A stretch of DNA of 40,390 bases from Acidobacteriaceae bacterium. Lineage in GTDB: Bacteria; Acidobacteriota; Terriglobia; Bryobacterales; Bryobacteraceae. Both the position numbers and the translations under genes were made by a program. Of the stretch, positions 1 through 9,350 are shown piece after piece (the stretch's first letter is position 1; every line of letters begins with the position of its first letter). The DNA is taken from NCBI GenBank assembly GCA_019244055.1, contig JAFATG010000047.1, forward strand, positions 1 through 40,390, given 5' to 3'. The notes under the pieces were generated by a model. It had not been told where the DNA came from. It was given only the letters and a program-made list of their open reading frames with translations, and did no database searches.

Positions 1-1570
1 CCGAGCGCAGCCAGCCGATGCGAAGGTGGGCCTCGGCGGGGCCGTTCTCGGCGCGGACGTTGGGAATATCGAACGGGAGATCGACGACACCCATCGAGAG
101 CTCGCCAGCACCGCCGTAGCGCTCCTTGTTATCGAAAGTCGAACCGATCGGCGGGAACACGGTACGCATCAGGAATGCATTCGGTTTGCCGGTTGAATCA
201 AGACCCGCCTTAAAGTACATCCCGGATGTCGAGTGATAGTAGTCGAAGCGGATATCTTCTTCCCGGGTCCACGAGATCTTGACGGGCTTGCCAATCTTTT
301 TCGAAAGGATTGCGGCCTCAGCGACGTAATCGGGCTTAGACTTTCGTCCGAACGCTCCGCCGAGGAGTGTGACGTGGCATGTCACGTCATCGGGCTTGAT
401 GCCGAGAGCCTTGGAAACGGTCTCCTGTACCTGCTGCGGATCCTGAGTGGCGGTCCAGGTTTCGACTTTGCCATCGCGATATTCAGCGAGAGCGGCCGGC
501 GGTTCCATGGAGGCGTGCGCAAGGAGTGGCGTGTAGTAAGTGGCTTCGACGGTTTTCGCGGCACTGTTGAAAGCGGCATCGACGTCACCGAGATTGCGAC
601 AGACTTTTTGCGGCTTGCCGGCGGCATCGATCAAGTACTTCCGGTACGAATCTGAATCGTAAATGGCGTGCGGACCGTACTCCCAATCGATTTTGAGCTT
701 CTTGCGTCCTTTCGAAGCGGCCCAGGTGTTATCAGCGATAACAGCGACGCCACCGAGCGCCTGAAATCCATAAGGCGGCTGAGCTTCTTCAATGACAAGA
801 GTTTGCTGCACGCCGGTGACTTTGCGGGTGGCAGAATCATCGAAACTCTTCAGCTTGCCACCGAGAACTGGAGGCCTCTCAATCGAGGCGTAGACCATGC
901 CAGGCAGGTGGGCATCGAAACCGTACACGGCATGCCCGGTGCAGATGTCTTTCAGATCGACGATCGAAACGCCTTTGCCGATGTATTTGAACTCGGCAGG
1001 AGTTTTCAGCCGGATTTGCTCCTTGGCCGGCACGGGCTGTTTGGCGGCTGCAGCGACCAGTTCACCAAAACCGAGTTTGCGTCCGGTGGGCGAGTGAACG
1101 ACCTGATGGTTTTCAGCGCGGCACTCACCCGGAGAAACGTTCCACTGTTCGGCGGCGGCGCGTTCGAGCATGAGACGAGCGGTTGCGCCCGCTTCGCGCA
1201 TAACGACATAGAAATCGCGGATGGACATGGACCCATCGGTGTCCTGCGATCCGTAGAGCTTACTGCCGATCGCCTGTTGGACGCGAACGCGATTCCAATC
1301 GGCATCGAGCTCGTCCGCGACAACCATCGGCAGCGACGTTCGGATGCCGGTGCCCATTTCGGAGCGGTGAGCAACAATGATGACGGATCCATCGGCGTTG
1401 AGACCGAGATAGACGCTAGGGTTCCAGACAGCTTTCGAGGTATCCGAGGAGGCAAAGCGAGCAGCGCGCGCGACAGGCACTTCGGCTACGAGGATCAGCG
1501 CGCCGGCGGAAAATATACCTTTAAGAAAATCGCGGCGGCTGGCGTGTTCAATGCGACGGAAGGGTGTCAT
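1..1570 (-). CDS. Molybdenum hydroxylase large subunit, isoquinoline 1-oxidoreductase beta-like (3' end cut by window)
   Basis: This is the molybdopterin-binding subunit of a xanthine dehydrogenase/aldehyde oxidase family enzyme that hydroxylates aldehydes or N-heterocycles outside the cytoplasm. Reading from 1570 leftwards gives [18 protein letters not shown], a twin-arginine signal with an RRDFLK core, then a hydrophobic stretch ending VARA. After it come the family motifs [28 protein letters not shown] (around residues 90-100), [17 protein letters not shown] and [13 protein letters not shown]. About 523 codons are present; the family is usually about 720-760 residues, so the C-terminal third lies beyond the left edge. 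The start ATG overlaps the stop of the [2Fe-2S] subunit gene as ATGA, which implies translational coupling. The substrate cannot be told from sequence. Long plus-strand open frames here are antisense shadows. Confidence 0.9.
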   Translation of the reverse strand, partial: MTPFRRIEHASRRDFLKGIFSAGALILVAEVPVARAARFASSDTSKAVWNPSVYLGLNADGSVIIVAHRSEMGTGIRTSLPMVVADELDADWNRVRVQQAIGSKLYGSQDTDGSMSIRDFYVVMREAGATARLMLERAAAEQWNVSPGECRAENHQVVHSPTGRKLGFGELVAAAAKQPVPAKEQIRLKTPAEFKYIGKGVSIVDLKDICTGHAVYGFDAHLPGMVYASIERPPVLGGKLKSFDDSATRKVTGVQQTLVIEEAQPPYGFQALGGVAVIADNTWAASKGRKKLKIDWEYGPHAIYDSDSYRKYLIDAAGKPQKVCRNLGDVDAAFNSAAKTVEATYYTPLLAHASMEPPAALAEYRDGKVETWTATQDPQQVQETVSKALGIKPDDVTCHVTLLGGAFGRKSKPDYVAEAAILSKKIGKPVKISWTREEDIRFDYYHSTSGMYFKAGLDSTGKPNAFLMRTVFPPIGSTFDNKERYGGAGELSMGVVDLPFDIPNVRAENGPAEAHLRIGWLRS

Positions 1571-2022
1571 GCCTTCACCTCCGCGGCGGCTTTGATGGCC
1601 TGACGGATTCGTTGATACGTTCCGCAGCGGCAGATGTTGCCCTGCATGGCCTCGTCAATATCGTGGTCCGTGGGCTTGCGGTGGGTCTTCAGGAGAGCGG
1701 CAGCCTGCATAATTTGGCCGCCTTGGCAATAGCCGCACTGCGGCACGTTAGCTTGCGCCCACGCAATTTGCAACGGGTGATCACCGTGCTGGCTCAACCC
1801 CTCGATGGTTACGATCTCCTTGCCCGCGGTGTCCTGCATCGGTGTGAGGCAACTGCGGGCAGCCTCGCCGTTGACATGTACGGTACACGCACCGCATAGG
1901 CCGACACCGCAGCCAAATTTCGAACCCGTGAGTTGCAAGATATCGCGGAGATACCAGAGCAGCGGCATTTCCGGATCACCGGTGAATTCCCTTGCGGCTC
2001 CATTCACTTTCAGGCGGATCAT
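1567..2022 (-). CDS. [2Fe-2S] small subunit of molybdenum hydroxylase, isoquinoline 1-oxidoreductase alpha-like
   Basis: This 151-residue protein is the electron-transfer subunit that carries two [2Fe-2S] clusters for the large subunit encoded immediately downstream. The N-terminal plant-ferredoxin-type domain has Cys38, Cys43 and Cys46 in [16 protein letters not shown] plus Cys58. The C-terminal helical domain has [13 protein letters not shown] and the closing [15 protein letters not shown], the standard second-cluster cysteines. The length is normal for the family and there is no signal peptide. This fits export with the Tat-tagged partner in folded form (hitchhiker export, inferred). An AGGAGG lies just upstream of the ATG, though closer than usual (about 3 nt). 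The gene overlaps the large-subunit gene by 4 nt. The glucosidase upstream on the same strand ends 56 nt away. Confidence 0.93.
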   Translation of the reverse strand: MIRLKVNGAAREFTGDPEMPLLWYLRDILQLTGSKFGCGVGLCGACTVHVNGEAARSCLTPMQDTAGKEIVTIEGLSQHGDHPLQIAWAQANVPQCGYCQGGQIMQAAALLKTHRKPTDHDIDEAMQGNICRCGTYQRIRQAIKAAAEVKA

Positions 2023-2078
2023 ATGCCTCCTGTTTGGCGTAGAATTCCATACGTAGTGTATCGCTGGAGCGAGTGATG

Positions 2079-4718
2079 CTAACCGCCGCTTTGTTGAAGA
2101 AGCTTAGCGGCAACGCCGGTCCATCCGGTCTGGTGACTGGCGCCGAGGCCTTTACCCGTGTCGCCGTCGAAATATTCGTAAAAGAGCGGGTAACAGCGAA
2201 AATTGGGATCGTTCTGGAATAGAATATTACCGTCGTATTCGGGACGATGGCCGTTGGCGTCGGGCAAGAAAAGCGATGACAGGCGAAGCGAGAGCTGCCG
2301 CGCGGCTTGATCCAGAGTGATCCGCTTGCCGGAGCGCGCTGGAAATTCGACGGTAAAGGATTCGCCGAAGTAATGCTGGAGTCGCTGCAGTGCTTCGATG
2401 AGCAGGAAATTCCCCGGGAACCAGACAGGCCCGCGCCAATTTGAGTTTCCACCGAAAAGACCAGTCGTGGATTCACCGGGCTCGTAGTCCACTTGGAACC
2501 TGGCGCCATCAACCTCCAGCGTGTAAGGATGCTCTTTGTGAAAGCGCGAGAGGGAACGAACCCCAAAAGGCGATAGAAATTCGTTCTCATCAAAGACGCG
2601 TTGGAGTATGCGCTCTAACCGCGGACGATTCACTACGGACAGTAGGCGGCGCTCCTCGATTCCGCAAAGGGTCATGGACGCGAGACCCGATGTGAGATCA
2701 GGCCGATTATCAATGAACCATTCCATCCGCTTCTTGAAACCGGGATGTTTCTCGACGGTATAGGCGTCGAGTGTGTCTGTTGCAAACAGCGGGACAAGAC
2801 CGACCAGGGAACGCACTCTGAGGGATCGGTATTTATCATCCCCCAAACGCAGCCGGTCATAATAAAACCCGTCCTCTTCATCCCACAGACCCGTCCCTTT
2901 AGAGTGGTTGACCGCATAGGAGATGTAGAGAAAGTGTTCGAAGAACTTGCTGGCGATGTCCTCGTAAGTCACGTCGACAGTGGCAAGGTGTAGCGCGATC
3001 TTCAGCATGTTCAGGCAATACATCGCCATCCAACTCGTGCCATCGGATTGCTCGAGCATCCAACCGTACGGCAAGACGGTATTGCGATCGAAGATGCCGA
3101 TGTTATCGAGCCCAAGAAAGCCGCCTTCAAAGATGTTGGCATCGGAGGAGTCCTTGCGGTTCACCCACCAGGTGAAGTTCATCAGGAGCTTGAGAAACAC
3201 GCGTTCGAGGAACTCATAATCGGCGCGTCCTTTAATGCGCTGGTCGATCTTGAAGACGCGCCAGGCGGCCCAGGCATGAACAGGTGGATTCACGTCGCCA
3301 AAAGCCCATTCGTAGGCGGGGATTTGCCCGTTCGGATGCATGTACCATTCGCGCAAGAAAAGCGAGAGCTGAGCTTTGGGAAAGTCGGGATCAGCGGGCG
3401 CAATGGCGACGGCATGAAACGCCAGATCCCAGGCGGCGTACCATGGGTACTCCCATTTATCGGGCATAGAAATAACATCTTCGTTGAAAAGATGCCGCCA
3501 CTTGTGATCGCGGCCCTCTTTGCGCTGTTCCGGAGGTTTAGGCATGGTATTGTCGCCCTCCAGCCAGGTTTCCACTACGAAGTGGTAATACTGCTTGGTC
3601 CAGAACATGCCCGCAAAGGCTTGCCGTTGCACTTGGCGCGCTTCGTCGGAGAGGCCTTGGGAGAGACGGGCGTAGAATTCGGACGCCTCACGGATTCGAT
3701 CGTCGAAAATGCCGGGCCAGAGCTCACTGCGGATTTCGGGCAAACCGGCACGTGACAAACGAAAGTACAGGGCTGCTTGGTCGCGAGGACCGAGAGAAAG
3801 AGAATAGACAGCGCAGGCCTTGGTGCCCAGGTGCTGCGGATTCACTGCGTTCTGACGGCCGTCGATCAAATAGTCGTGAAAAGCATCCTTATAGAAGGTG
3901 TTCTGACCCTTCCAGTTCCAAAGGCGCTCAGTGTTGCTTTCGTTCTCAGTGAAGAGAAGATCAGGGGTTCCCTGCAGAGCAAGAGTGAAGCGGCCAAGAG
4001 TAGGATGGTCGGCTTCGATCTGTGTGGCTTCGGATTGAAACAGCCGCGGCTTTTGAGCGGGATCGTAATTTTTATCCCAATCCCAGATGTTACGGAACCA
4101 AAGTGTCGGAAGAAGGATTAGCTGCGCCGAATCTGGACCGCGGTTTGCGACAGTTATGCGGATCAGGATGTCATCGACATCATTCTTCGCGTACTCGGCG
4201 AATACATCAAAATACCGGCTTTCATTGAAGATGCCCGTATCCTCAATTTCAAACTCCGGATCCTGACGCGTGCGCTTACGGTTCTCTTCCTGGAGCCGTT
4301 CGTATGGATAAGCGGCTTGCGGATACTTGTAAAGGCCCTTCAGGTAGGAGTTAGTGGGTGTCGCATCGAGGTAGTAGTAAATCTCCTTGACATCCTCACC
4401 GTGGTTGCCCTGCGGACCCGTGAGGCCGTAGAGGCGCTCTTTCAGAATGCAATCCTTTCCATTCCACATTGCAAGCGCGAAGCAAAGATATTGATGGTTA
4501 TCGCAGATGCCCAGAATGCCGTCTTCGGTCCAGCGATAGACACGGGAGCGGGCGTGATCGTGCGGAAAGAATTCCCAGGCGTCGCCGTTTGAACTATAGT
4601 CCTCGCGAACGGTTCCCCAGGCGCGCTCAGCCAGATAGGGGCCCCAACGTTTCCAGTGCTTTTTTCGCGCTTCCGCTTCCGCTAACCGCTGCTGCTCTGC
4701 CGTAGTTGTAGCGCGCAT
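2079..4718 (-). CDS. GH63/MGH1-like glucosidase (processing glucosidase-like)
   Basis: This 879-residue protein belongs to the (alpha/alpha)6-barrel glycoside hydrolases related to GH63 mannosyl-oligosaccharide glucosidase and mannosylglycerate hydrolase. It probably cleaves alpha-glucosides or glucosylglycerate-type compatible solutes; the exact substrate is not resolved. An N-terminal beta-sandwich carries [19 protein letters not shown] around residues 94-112. The catalytic barrel has [17 protein letters not shown] around residues 425-441 (Asp431 is the likely acid) and [16 protein letters not shown] around 466-481. Further on are [26 protein letters not shown] and a C-terminal [21 protein letters not shown]. 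There is no signal peptide, so it should be cytoplasmic. I start it at ATG 4718 ([16 protein letters not shown]) because family homology begins there; the frame stays open upstream into an Mrr remnant (see pseudogene entry). No strong Shine-Dalgarno precedes this ATG, so the start is not certain. Confidence 0.85.
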   Translation of the reverse strand: MRATTTAEQQRLAEAEARKKHWKRWGPYLAERAWGTVREDYSSNGDAWEFFPHDHARSRVYRWTEDGILGICDNHQYLCFALAMWNGKDCILKERLYGLTGPQGNHGEDVKEIYYYLDATPTNSYLKGLYKYPQAAYPYERLQEENRKRTRQDPEFEIEDTGIFNESRYFDVFAEYAKNDVDDILIRITVANRGPDSAQLILLPTLWFRNIWDWDKNYDPAQKPRLFQSEATQIEADHPTLGRFTLALQGTPDLLFTENESNTERLWNWKGQNTFYKDAFHDYLIDGRQNAVNPQHLGTKACAVYSLSLGPRDQAALYFRLSRAGLPEIRSELWPGIFDDRIREASEFYARLSQGLSDEARQVQRQAFAGMFWTKQYYHFVVETWLEGDNTMPKPPEQRKEGRDHKWRHLFNEDVISMPDKWEYPWYAAWDLAFHAVAIAPADPDFPKAQLSLFLREWYMHPNGQIPAYEWAFGDVNPPVHAWAAWRVFKIDQRIKGRADYEFLERVFLKLLMNFTWWVNRKDSSDANIFEGGFLGLDNIGIFDRNTVLPYGWMLEQSDGTSWMAMYCLNMLKIALHLATVDVTYEDIASKFFEHFLYISYAVNHSKGTGLWDEEDGFYYDRLRLGDDKYRSLRVRSLVGLVPLFATDTLDAYTVEKHPGFKKRMEWFIDNRPDLTSGLASMTLCGIEERRLLSVVNRPRLERILQRVFDENEFLSPFGVRSLSRFHKEHPYTLEVDGARFQVDYEPGESTTGLFGGNSNWRGPVWFPGNFLLIEALQRLQHYFGESFTVEFPARSGKRITLDQAARQLSLRLSSLFLPDANGHRPEYDGNILFQNDPNFRCYPLFYEYFDGDTGKGLGASHQTGWTGVAAKLLQQSGG

Positions 4719-4774
4719 ATGCAAGTATTCCAGTGTACGCGGGAAAGAGCGAGTCTCAGACCAGAGTGAAAGTG

Positions 4775-5040
4775 CTATGCGGCGGCTTTTTCGTCCTCCG
4801 CAGACGGCAAAAGGCGACCGTCTACGCCACCTGTGGAGGCTTGTTGTTTGCGGAGCTTGGCTGAATGCATGAGAACCAACCATTCGTGACGCTCTTGCTG
4901 ACGATTTTGGCGGGCTTCGCGGCGGGCCGGCTCCTTCAAAGGTCGTTATCGGAAGTGCCCGGGCGTCCCACTTTCTACCGTGCTTGAGTACTGCCGCGCC
5001 CGCCCACTTCGGATTAACGCTAATGGTTTCTGGTCCGGAG
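4775..5040 (-). pseudogene. Possible frameshifted remnant between the Mrr remnant and the glucosidase
   Basis: The 300-nt stretch between the recognisable Mrr domain and the glucosidase is Arg/Ser/Pro-rich and unlike either in the frame that joins them. A coding-like string, [17 protein letters not shown], is in the Mrr frame. A second one, [19 protein letters not shown] followed by [12 protein letters not shown] and ending in EDEKAAA at a TAG (4775-4777), is in another frame. Together they suggest a short gene broken by a frameshift, or simple read-through of non-coding DNA. I do not recognise a family, and confidence is low. Confidence 0.25.
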
Positions 5041-5456
5041 CCGCTGGGCGATAATGATGACGCTTTCAAATCTCCGACGTCGTCGGCGGCTTCATCTGGT
5101 TTGTGTTCCGCTCGACCTCTTTCCCTGAATTGCTGAAACTCGTTGAACTGCGCGAGTAAAGTGTTGTCGATGTGATCAGGGCGCGTATCGAGTACCTGTC
5201 TGCCACGGGCCGTGATTTTGAAGTGACCGCGCCGGGTGTTCTCAAGTAAACCCGCTTGCGCCATGTAAGTCTTGGCCCAGTGCACTCGATTGCTGAAGGT
5301 GGTTTGCCTGCCAGAAGGTAGCAATTCGCTGCGTTCTTCAGGAGTAAGCCCTAATTTTTTGGCCAATTCTTCAACGGCTGCACTGATGCGAACCTCTCCG
5401 TTTGAAGCGAAGAGCAGAACAGGCAACATCAGGGATTGATAGTCAGGGATGGGCAT
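5041..5456 (-). pseudogene. mrr: Truncated Mrr-type restriction endonuclease (N-terminal winged-helix domain only)
   Basis: From ATG 5456 the protein begins [18 protein letters not shown] and continues with [37 protein letters not shown] and [11 protein letters not shown]. This is the N-terminal (Mrr_N) winged-helix DNA-recognition domain of Mrr/type IV restriction endonucleases, about residues 1-100, followed by the usual charged linker ([19 protein letters not shown]). The catalytic PD-(D/E)xK domain, which should follow with its QAKRW-type motif, is absent. Family resemblance stops around codon 135 (near 5050). The frame then happens to stay open into the glucosidase, so a naive gene call gives a 1125-residue fusion. 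A truncated Mrr is the simplest reading; a real fusion with a regulatory winged helix cannot be excluded. Confidence 0.7.
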
Positions 5457-5500
5457 TAGGTTTTGAGTTTAAGGGATGAAGGGGAAGTTGTGGCTGGCCG

Positions 5501-5659
5501 CTAAGGTAGAGAAATCGGGACTTTGGGCAACAGGTCAAGGTGTCCGGTCAGTGCAAGAACGATCACAACCACGAGAAAAATAATCAAGACAGCCACCGAA
5601 GGGCCCACAACTAACTTCCAGTCTTTACCCTGAAATCCAAATAAGGGGTGCTTTCCCAT
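5501..5659 (-). CDS. Small single-pass membrane protein, 52 residues
   Basis: A short open frame runs from ATG 5659 to TAG 5501. It encodes MGKHPLFGFQGKDWKLVVG, then a hydrophobic segment (VAVLIIFLVVVIVLALTG, about residues 24-41), and ends LDLLPKVPISLP. A charged, Gly/aromatic N-terminus followed by one strong transmembrane helix is typical of real small membrane proteins. The hydrophobic run is long enough that chance is a weaker explanation. No convincing Shine-Dalgarno is visible. It lies alone in an otherwise empty 470-nt interval between the Mrr remnant and the next plus-strand gene. The function is unknown and I recognise no family. Confidence 0.45.
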   Translation of the reverse strand: MGKHPLFGFQGKDWKLVVGPSVAVLIIFLVVVIVLALTGHLDLLPKVPISLP

Positions 5660-5931
5660 GGACGGATTGCAAGAGATATCAGCAGATCGCCCATGGCCAA
5701 ACTTCTAGCAGCGGAAATTTGTAGCGACCGAAGCGTTCCGAGGCTAATTTTCAGACCTCGGCCCAAAACGGGGTCACGGCCCCAGAAAATATCGATATCC
5801 CTTGAGCCCAGCGCGGCTTAGCGGAATTTTCGCCCTTCGCTTCCATTGGATTCAGGCCCTCTCCGTGCTACTGTCTACCAGGCTCGCCGAGCGCATCCCG
5901 TTCAGCGGGCCATTTCTATTCAGGAGCTTTC

Positions 5932-6612
5932 ATGGCGACGGACGCCCAAATCGCAGCGAACCAAAAGAACGCGCAACTCTCGACGGGACCTACCAGCGAA
6001 ACTGGTAAGACCAAGTCCTCCCTCAATGCCGTCAAAACCGGACTCACCGGCCGCACTGTGCTGCTCCCGAGCGATGACGCCGAAGCCTATCAAAAGCACG
6101 TCGCCGGCTTCTTCGAGCACTGGAAACCCGCCGGCGACAACGAACGCAATCTCGTCCAATCTCTCGCTGATACGGAGTGGCGTCTGTTGCGAATTCCCGC
6201 TCTCGAAATGGGCATCTACGCGATCGGTCGTCTCGAATTCGCCTCTGAGTTCGCCAATGAGGACCAAGCTGTCCGCAAGCATCTCATCGAAGCCAAAGTC
6301 TTCCTCGCCTATCGCAAAGACCTGAACAACCTGAGTATCCAGGAATCGCGTCTCCGCCGTCAGCGCGAACGCGACACGGAAACTCTGAAAGAGTTGCAGC
6401 ACCAACGCGCCCAGGCAGCCAAGGCGCGGCTGAACAAAGCCGCCCAACTGTACATCGAAGCTGTAAAGGAAAACCGCAACGGCGACTTCGACTTGGGCCA
6501 ATTTGGGTTCGAATTTTCAATCGCGCAAATCGAGATCCGCGCTCTCGAAATTAAGCCGCATCTGTTCGACGAGTATTGGCGCCAGGAAGAGGAGCGCAAC
6601 AAAGCCGCTTGA
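5932..6612 (+). CDS. Hypothetical protein of a family seen in Acidobacteriota
   Basis: This 226-residue soluble protein starts MATDAQIAANQKNAQLSTGP and continues with GKTKSSLNAVKTGLTGRT. This N-terminal ANQKNAQLSTGP...GK signature recurs in many acidobacterial hypotheticals, to my knowledge often in several copies per genome. The rest is mostly helical, with a charged segment around residues 135-190 (QESRLRRQRERDTETLKELQ) that could form a coiled coil. There is no signal peptide or transmembrane segment. An AGGAG sits 6 nt before the ATG. No neighbour suggests an operon: 102 nt separate it from the 6-phosphogluconate dehydrogenase gene. The function is unknown. The basic, lysine/arginine- and asparagine-rich N-terminus could bind nucleic acid, but that is speculation. 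Confidence 0.8.
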   Translation: MATDAQIAANQKNAQLSTGPTSETGKTKSSLNAVKTGLTGRTVLLPSDDAEAYQKHVAGFFEHWKPAGDNERNLVQSLADTEWRLLRIPALEMGIYAIGRLEFASEFANEDQAVRKHLIEAKVFLAYRKDLNNLSIQESRLRRQRERDTETLKELQHQRAQAAKARLNKAAQLYIEAVKENRNGDFDLGQFGFEFSIAQIEIRALEIKPHLFDEYWRQEEERNKAA

Positions 6613-6714
6613 GCCGCGAACCGCGAGTCAGTGGTTAGGTATCATCAAGTCTTTTCCGCATGACCGGCGGGCGAAGGAACCGCGCGCCGTTCAGAGAGGA
6701 TAAAGTCGATACAT

Positions 6715-8175
6715 ATGCAAAACGGAACCTGCGACCTGGGACTGATCGGACTGGCCGTAATGGGTCAGAACCTAGTTCTGAATATGAACGACCACGGCTA
6801 TAAGGTGGGTGTCTATAACCGGACGACGTCGAAGGTGGACGAGTTTCTGGCCAAAGAGGCCAACGGCACGCAGGTCGTGGGTGCGCACTCCATTCCTGAA
6901 CTGATCCAGGTGCTCAAACGGCCCCGGCGCGTGATGCTCATGGTGAAAGCGGGCGAGACAGTCGATCAGATGATCAATCAGATATCGCCGCACCTTGAAG
7001 CAGGCGACATCGTAATCGATGGCGGCAATTCGCATTTTCCGGATACGACCCGCCGATGTAAGGCGCTGAATGAGAAGGGCATTCGGTTCATAGGAACAGG
7101 CGTGTCGGGCGGAGAGGAAGGCGCGCGGTTTGGACCCTCTATCATGCCTGGCGGCAGTAAGGAGGCTTGGCCACACGTAAAAGAAATTTTTCAGTCGATT
7201 GCAGCCAAGGTCGAAGACGGCTCGCCGTGTTGCGATTGGGTGGGCGAAGAGGGCGCCGGCCATTACGTAAAGATGGTCCACAACGGGATCGAGTACGGAG
7301 ACATGCAGTTAATCTGCGAAGCCTACCAACTCTTACGGGATGGGCTGGGCTTAAGCCCGGATGAATTGGGCGATGTCTTTGCCGAGTGGAACAAGGGCGA
7401 GCTCGACAGCTTTCTGATCGAAATCACGGCGGAGATTTTCAAAAAGAAGGATGACGACGGGCGGCCCCTCATCGACAGAATTCTCGATACGGCCGGGCAG
7501 AAAGGGACAGGCAAGTGGACCGCGATCAGCGCGCTAGACCTGGGAATGCCGGTAACACTGATCGGCGAAGCAGTCTTCGCCAGGTGCCTATCGTCTTTGA
7601 AAGGGGAGCGCGAGGCGGCCTCGAAGGTTCTGCAAGCACCGCATTACAAAATGGACACGCACGGACGGGAGGAGTTCATCGAGGAGGTGCGGCGCGCTCT
7701 CTACTGTTCGAAGATGATCTCGTATGCGCAGGGCTACATGCTGTTGCGGGCGGCGGGTGAAGAGCAGGGCTGGACCCTCAATATGGGCGGGATCGCGCTG
7801 ATGTGGCGCGGCGGCTGTATTATTCGCAGCCGTTTTCTGGGGAAGATCAAGGAGGCCTACGAAAACAATCCAAAGCTTACAAATCTGCTTCTCGACAATT
7901 TCTTTAGCGACGTGCTGAACAAATATCACACGGCCTGGCGTCAGGCGGTCATTCACGGAATCGGGTTCGGCGTGCCGACTCCGGCGTTCTCCACCGCATT
8001 GGCCTTCTACGACGGCTATCGGACTGCCACATTGCCTGCCAACCTGCTGCAAGCGCAGCGGGACTTCTTTGGCGCTCATACTTACGAGCGGGTGGACAAG
8101 CCGCGCGGGCAGTTCTTCCATACCAACTGGACAGGGCGCGGAGGGCGTGTTTCGTCGGGCAGTTACAACGCCTAA
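6715..8175 (+). CDS. gnd: 6-phosphogluconate dehydrogenase (decarboxylating)
   Basis: This enzyme oxidatively decarboxylates 6-phosphogluconate to ribulose 5-phosphate with NADP, the second dehydrogenase of the oxidative pentose phosphate pathway. The 486-residue length is the full dimeric-form length. Motifs in order are: dinucleotide fold GLIGLAVMGQNLVLNMND (residues 9-26); GDIVIDGGNSHFPDTTRR around 97-114; the substrate loop GTGVSGGEEGARFGPSIMPGG around 127-147; the catalytic GHYVKMVHNGIEYGDMQ with Lys186; and the C-terminal QRDFFGAHTYERVDKPRG tail. It is cytoplasmic. The kinase gene downstream starts 92 nt after its stop and probably shares its sugar-acid theme. Confidence 0.98.
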   Translation: MQNGTCDLGLIGLAVMGQNLVLNMNDHGYKVGVYNRTTSKVDEFLAKEANGTQVVGAHSIPELIQVLKRPRRVMLMVKAGETVDQMINQISPHLEAGDIVIDGGNSHFPDTTRRCKALNEKGIRFIGTGVSGGEEGARFGPSIMPGGSKEAWPHVKEIFQSIAAKVEDGSPCCDWVGEEGAGHYVKMVHNGIEYGDMQLICEAYQLLRDGLGLSPDELGDVFAEWNKGELDSFLIEITAEIFKKKDDDGRPLIDRILDTAGQKGTGKWTAISALDLGMPVTLIGEAVFARCLSSLKGEREAASKVLQAPHYKMDTHGREEFIEEVRRALYCSKMISYAQGYMLLRAAGEEQGWTLNMGGIALMWRGGCIIRSRFLGKIKEAYENNPKLTNLLLDNFFSDVLNKYHTAWRQAVIHGIGFGVPTPAFSTALAFYDGYRTATLPANLLQAQRDFFGAHTYERVDKPRGQFFHTNWTGRGGRVSSGSYNA

Positions 8176-8267
8176 TTGCCGCGCCCGAAGTAATGTTTGG
8201 CAGCGAGGGACATCTATAGGACGGCTCGCGCAGCCAGCGCCTACAGGAACACCTTCAGGAGCAGAGC

Positions 8268-9350
8268 ATGGACTACGGACTAAACGTTCGACAGAGCGCC
8301 GCATTAGATTTCGTGTCGGTGGGAGCGGTGATACACCGGCTGGATCCCGGCATTATTCCCTTTCGCAAAGCGACGGAGTGCCTGATTCACGTAAGCGGCG
8401 GAGAGTACAACGTGGCCGCGAACCTTTCAGATTGCTTCGGTCTCAAAACGGGAATCGCGACTGCAATGGTGGATTACCCGATCGGCGATTTGATTGCGGA
8501 ACGCGTGCGCGCCATGGGGGTGAAGGGCTTTTATAAGCATTTCAAGCATAACGGCGTGGATGGTCCGAACATGGCCACCGTCTACAGCGACCGCGGCCAG
8601 GGAGTTCGCGCTCCGGTGGTGTTCTACAACCGCGCGAATGAGGCGGGCGCAAAGCTGAAACCTGGCGACTTCAACTGGGGCGCAATGTTCGAAGGCGGAG
8701 TGCGCTGGTTTCACAGCGGAGGAATCTTTGCAGCTCTCTCACCAACTACATCCGAGGTGATCGTAGAAGGCATGCAGGCGGCGAAGGCGGCGGGCGCTGT
8801 GATTTCGTTCGACCTGAACTATCGTGAAAAACTGTGGAACGTGATCGGTGGGGAGCAGAAAGCTGTCGAAACGATCGATCGTATCGTGAAGAATGTCGAC
8901 GTACTCGTTGGGAACGAGGAAGACCTGCAGAAAGGGCTCGGGATTCCTGGCCCGGAGGTTGCGGCAAAATCGAAGCTCGATCCGAGCGCCTTTTTCAGCA
9001 TGATGGAGAACGTGCGCAAGAAGCATCCGCAGGTCAAGGTCGTTGCGACGACCTTGCGCGAAGTGCATTCCACGAACCGGCATAGTTGGAGCGCAGTGGC
9101 CTGGATCAATGGGAAGACGCATCAGGCTCCGACTGCGGAGCTGGACGTTTATGATCGCGTCGGCGGCGGCGATGGTTTCGCGGCCGGACTCTTCTATGGG
9201 TTGTTAACGGGCGAACCGGGAGACGAGGCGGTTAGGTTGGGTTGGGCGCACGGAGCGCTGCTCACCACTTTCCCCGGCGACACAACCATGGCGACGCTGG
9301 AGCAGGTCCGGCAGGTTGCGAAGGGTGGGTCGGCGAGGATTCAGAGATAA
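8268..9350 (+). CDS. PfkB/ribokinase-family sugar kinase, 2-keto-3-deoxygluconate kinase-like
   Basis: This 360-residue cytoplasmic kinase of the PfkB family probably phosphorylates 2-keto-3-deoxygluconate (KDG) or a related sugar acid. The evidence includes the family N-terminal GGEYNVAANLSDCFGLKTG (residues 44-62), the SFDLNYREKLW segment, VGNEEDLQKGLG, and the C-terminal anion-hole/catalytic DRVGGGDGFAAGLFYGLL, whose GGGD contributes the catalytic Asp. The ATG follows CAGGAG by 6 nt, a good Shine-Dalgarno. It is next to the 6-phosphogluconate dehydrogenase gene, and glucose-oxidising enzymes occur elsewhere in the window, which favours a KDG role in semi-phosphorylative Entner-Doudoroff metabolism (inference). 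Fructokinase-type specificity is the main alternative. Its last 10 nt overlap the end of the convergent membrane-protein gene. Confidence 0.85.
   Translation: MDYGLNVRQSAALDFVSVGAVIHRLDPGIIPFRKATECLIHVSGGEYNVAANLSDCFGLKTGIATAMVDYPIGDLIAERVRAMGVKGFYKHFKHNGVDGPNMATVYSDRGQGVRAPVVFYNRANEAGAKLKPGDFNWGAMFEGGVRWFHSGGIFAALSPTTSEVIVEGMQAAKAAGAVISFDLNYREKLWNVIGGEQKAVETIDRIVKNVDVLVGNEEDLQKGLGIPGPEVAAKSKLDPSAFFSMMENVRKKHPQVKVVATTLREVHSTNRHSWSAVAWINGKTHQAPTAELDVYDRVGGGDGFAAGLFYGLLTGEPGDEAVRLGWAHGALLTTFPGDTTMATLEQVRQVAKGGSARIQR

Noticed and set aside
668-1603. 311-codon plus-strand open frame, and a 140-codon one at 233-655
   Set aside because: They are antisense to the molybdenum hydroxylase large subunit, whose frame shows clear family motifs and continues off the left edge.
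4775-4950. Independent small gene upstream of the glucosidase
   Set aside because: The coding-like parts are in two frames without a credible start, so it is kept only as a low-confidence remnant.
2079-5456. Single 1125-residue fusion gene
   Set aside because: Resemblance to Mrr ends near codon 135 and to the glucosidase begins at ATG 4718; the stretch between resembles neither. I treat it as a remnant plus a separate gene.
7588-8304. 238-codon minus-strand open frame
   Set aside because: It is antisense to the well-conserved 6-phosphogluconate dehydrogenase and has no recognisable domain.
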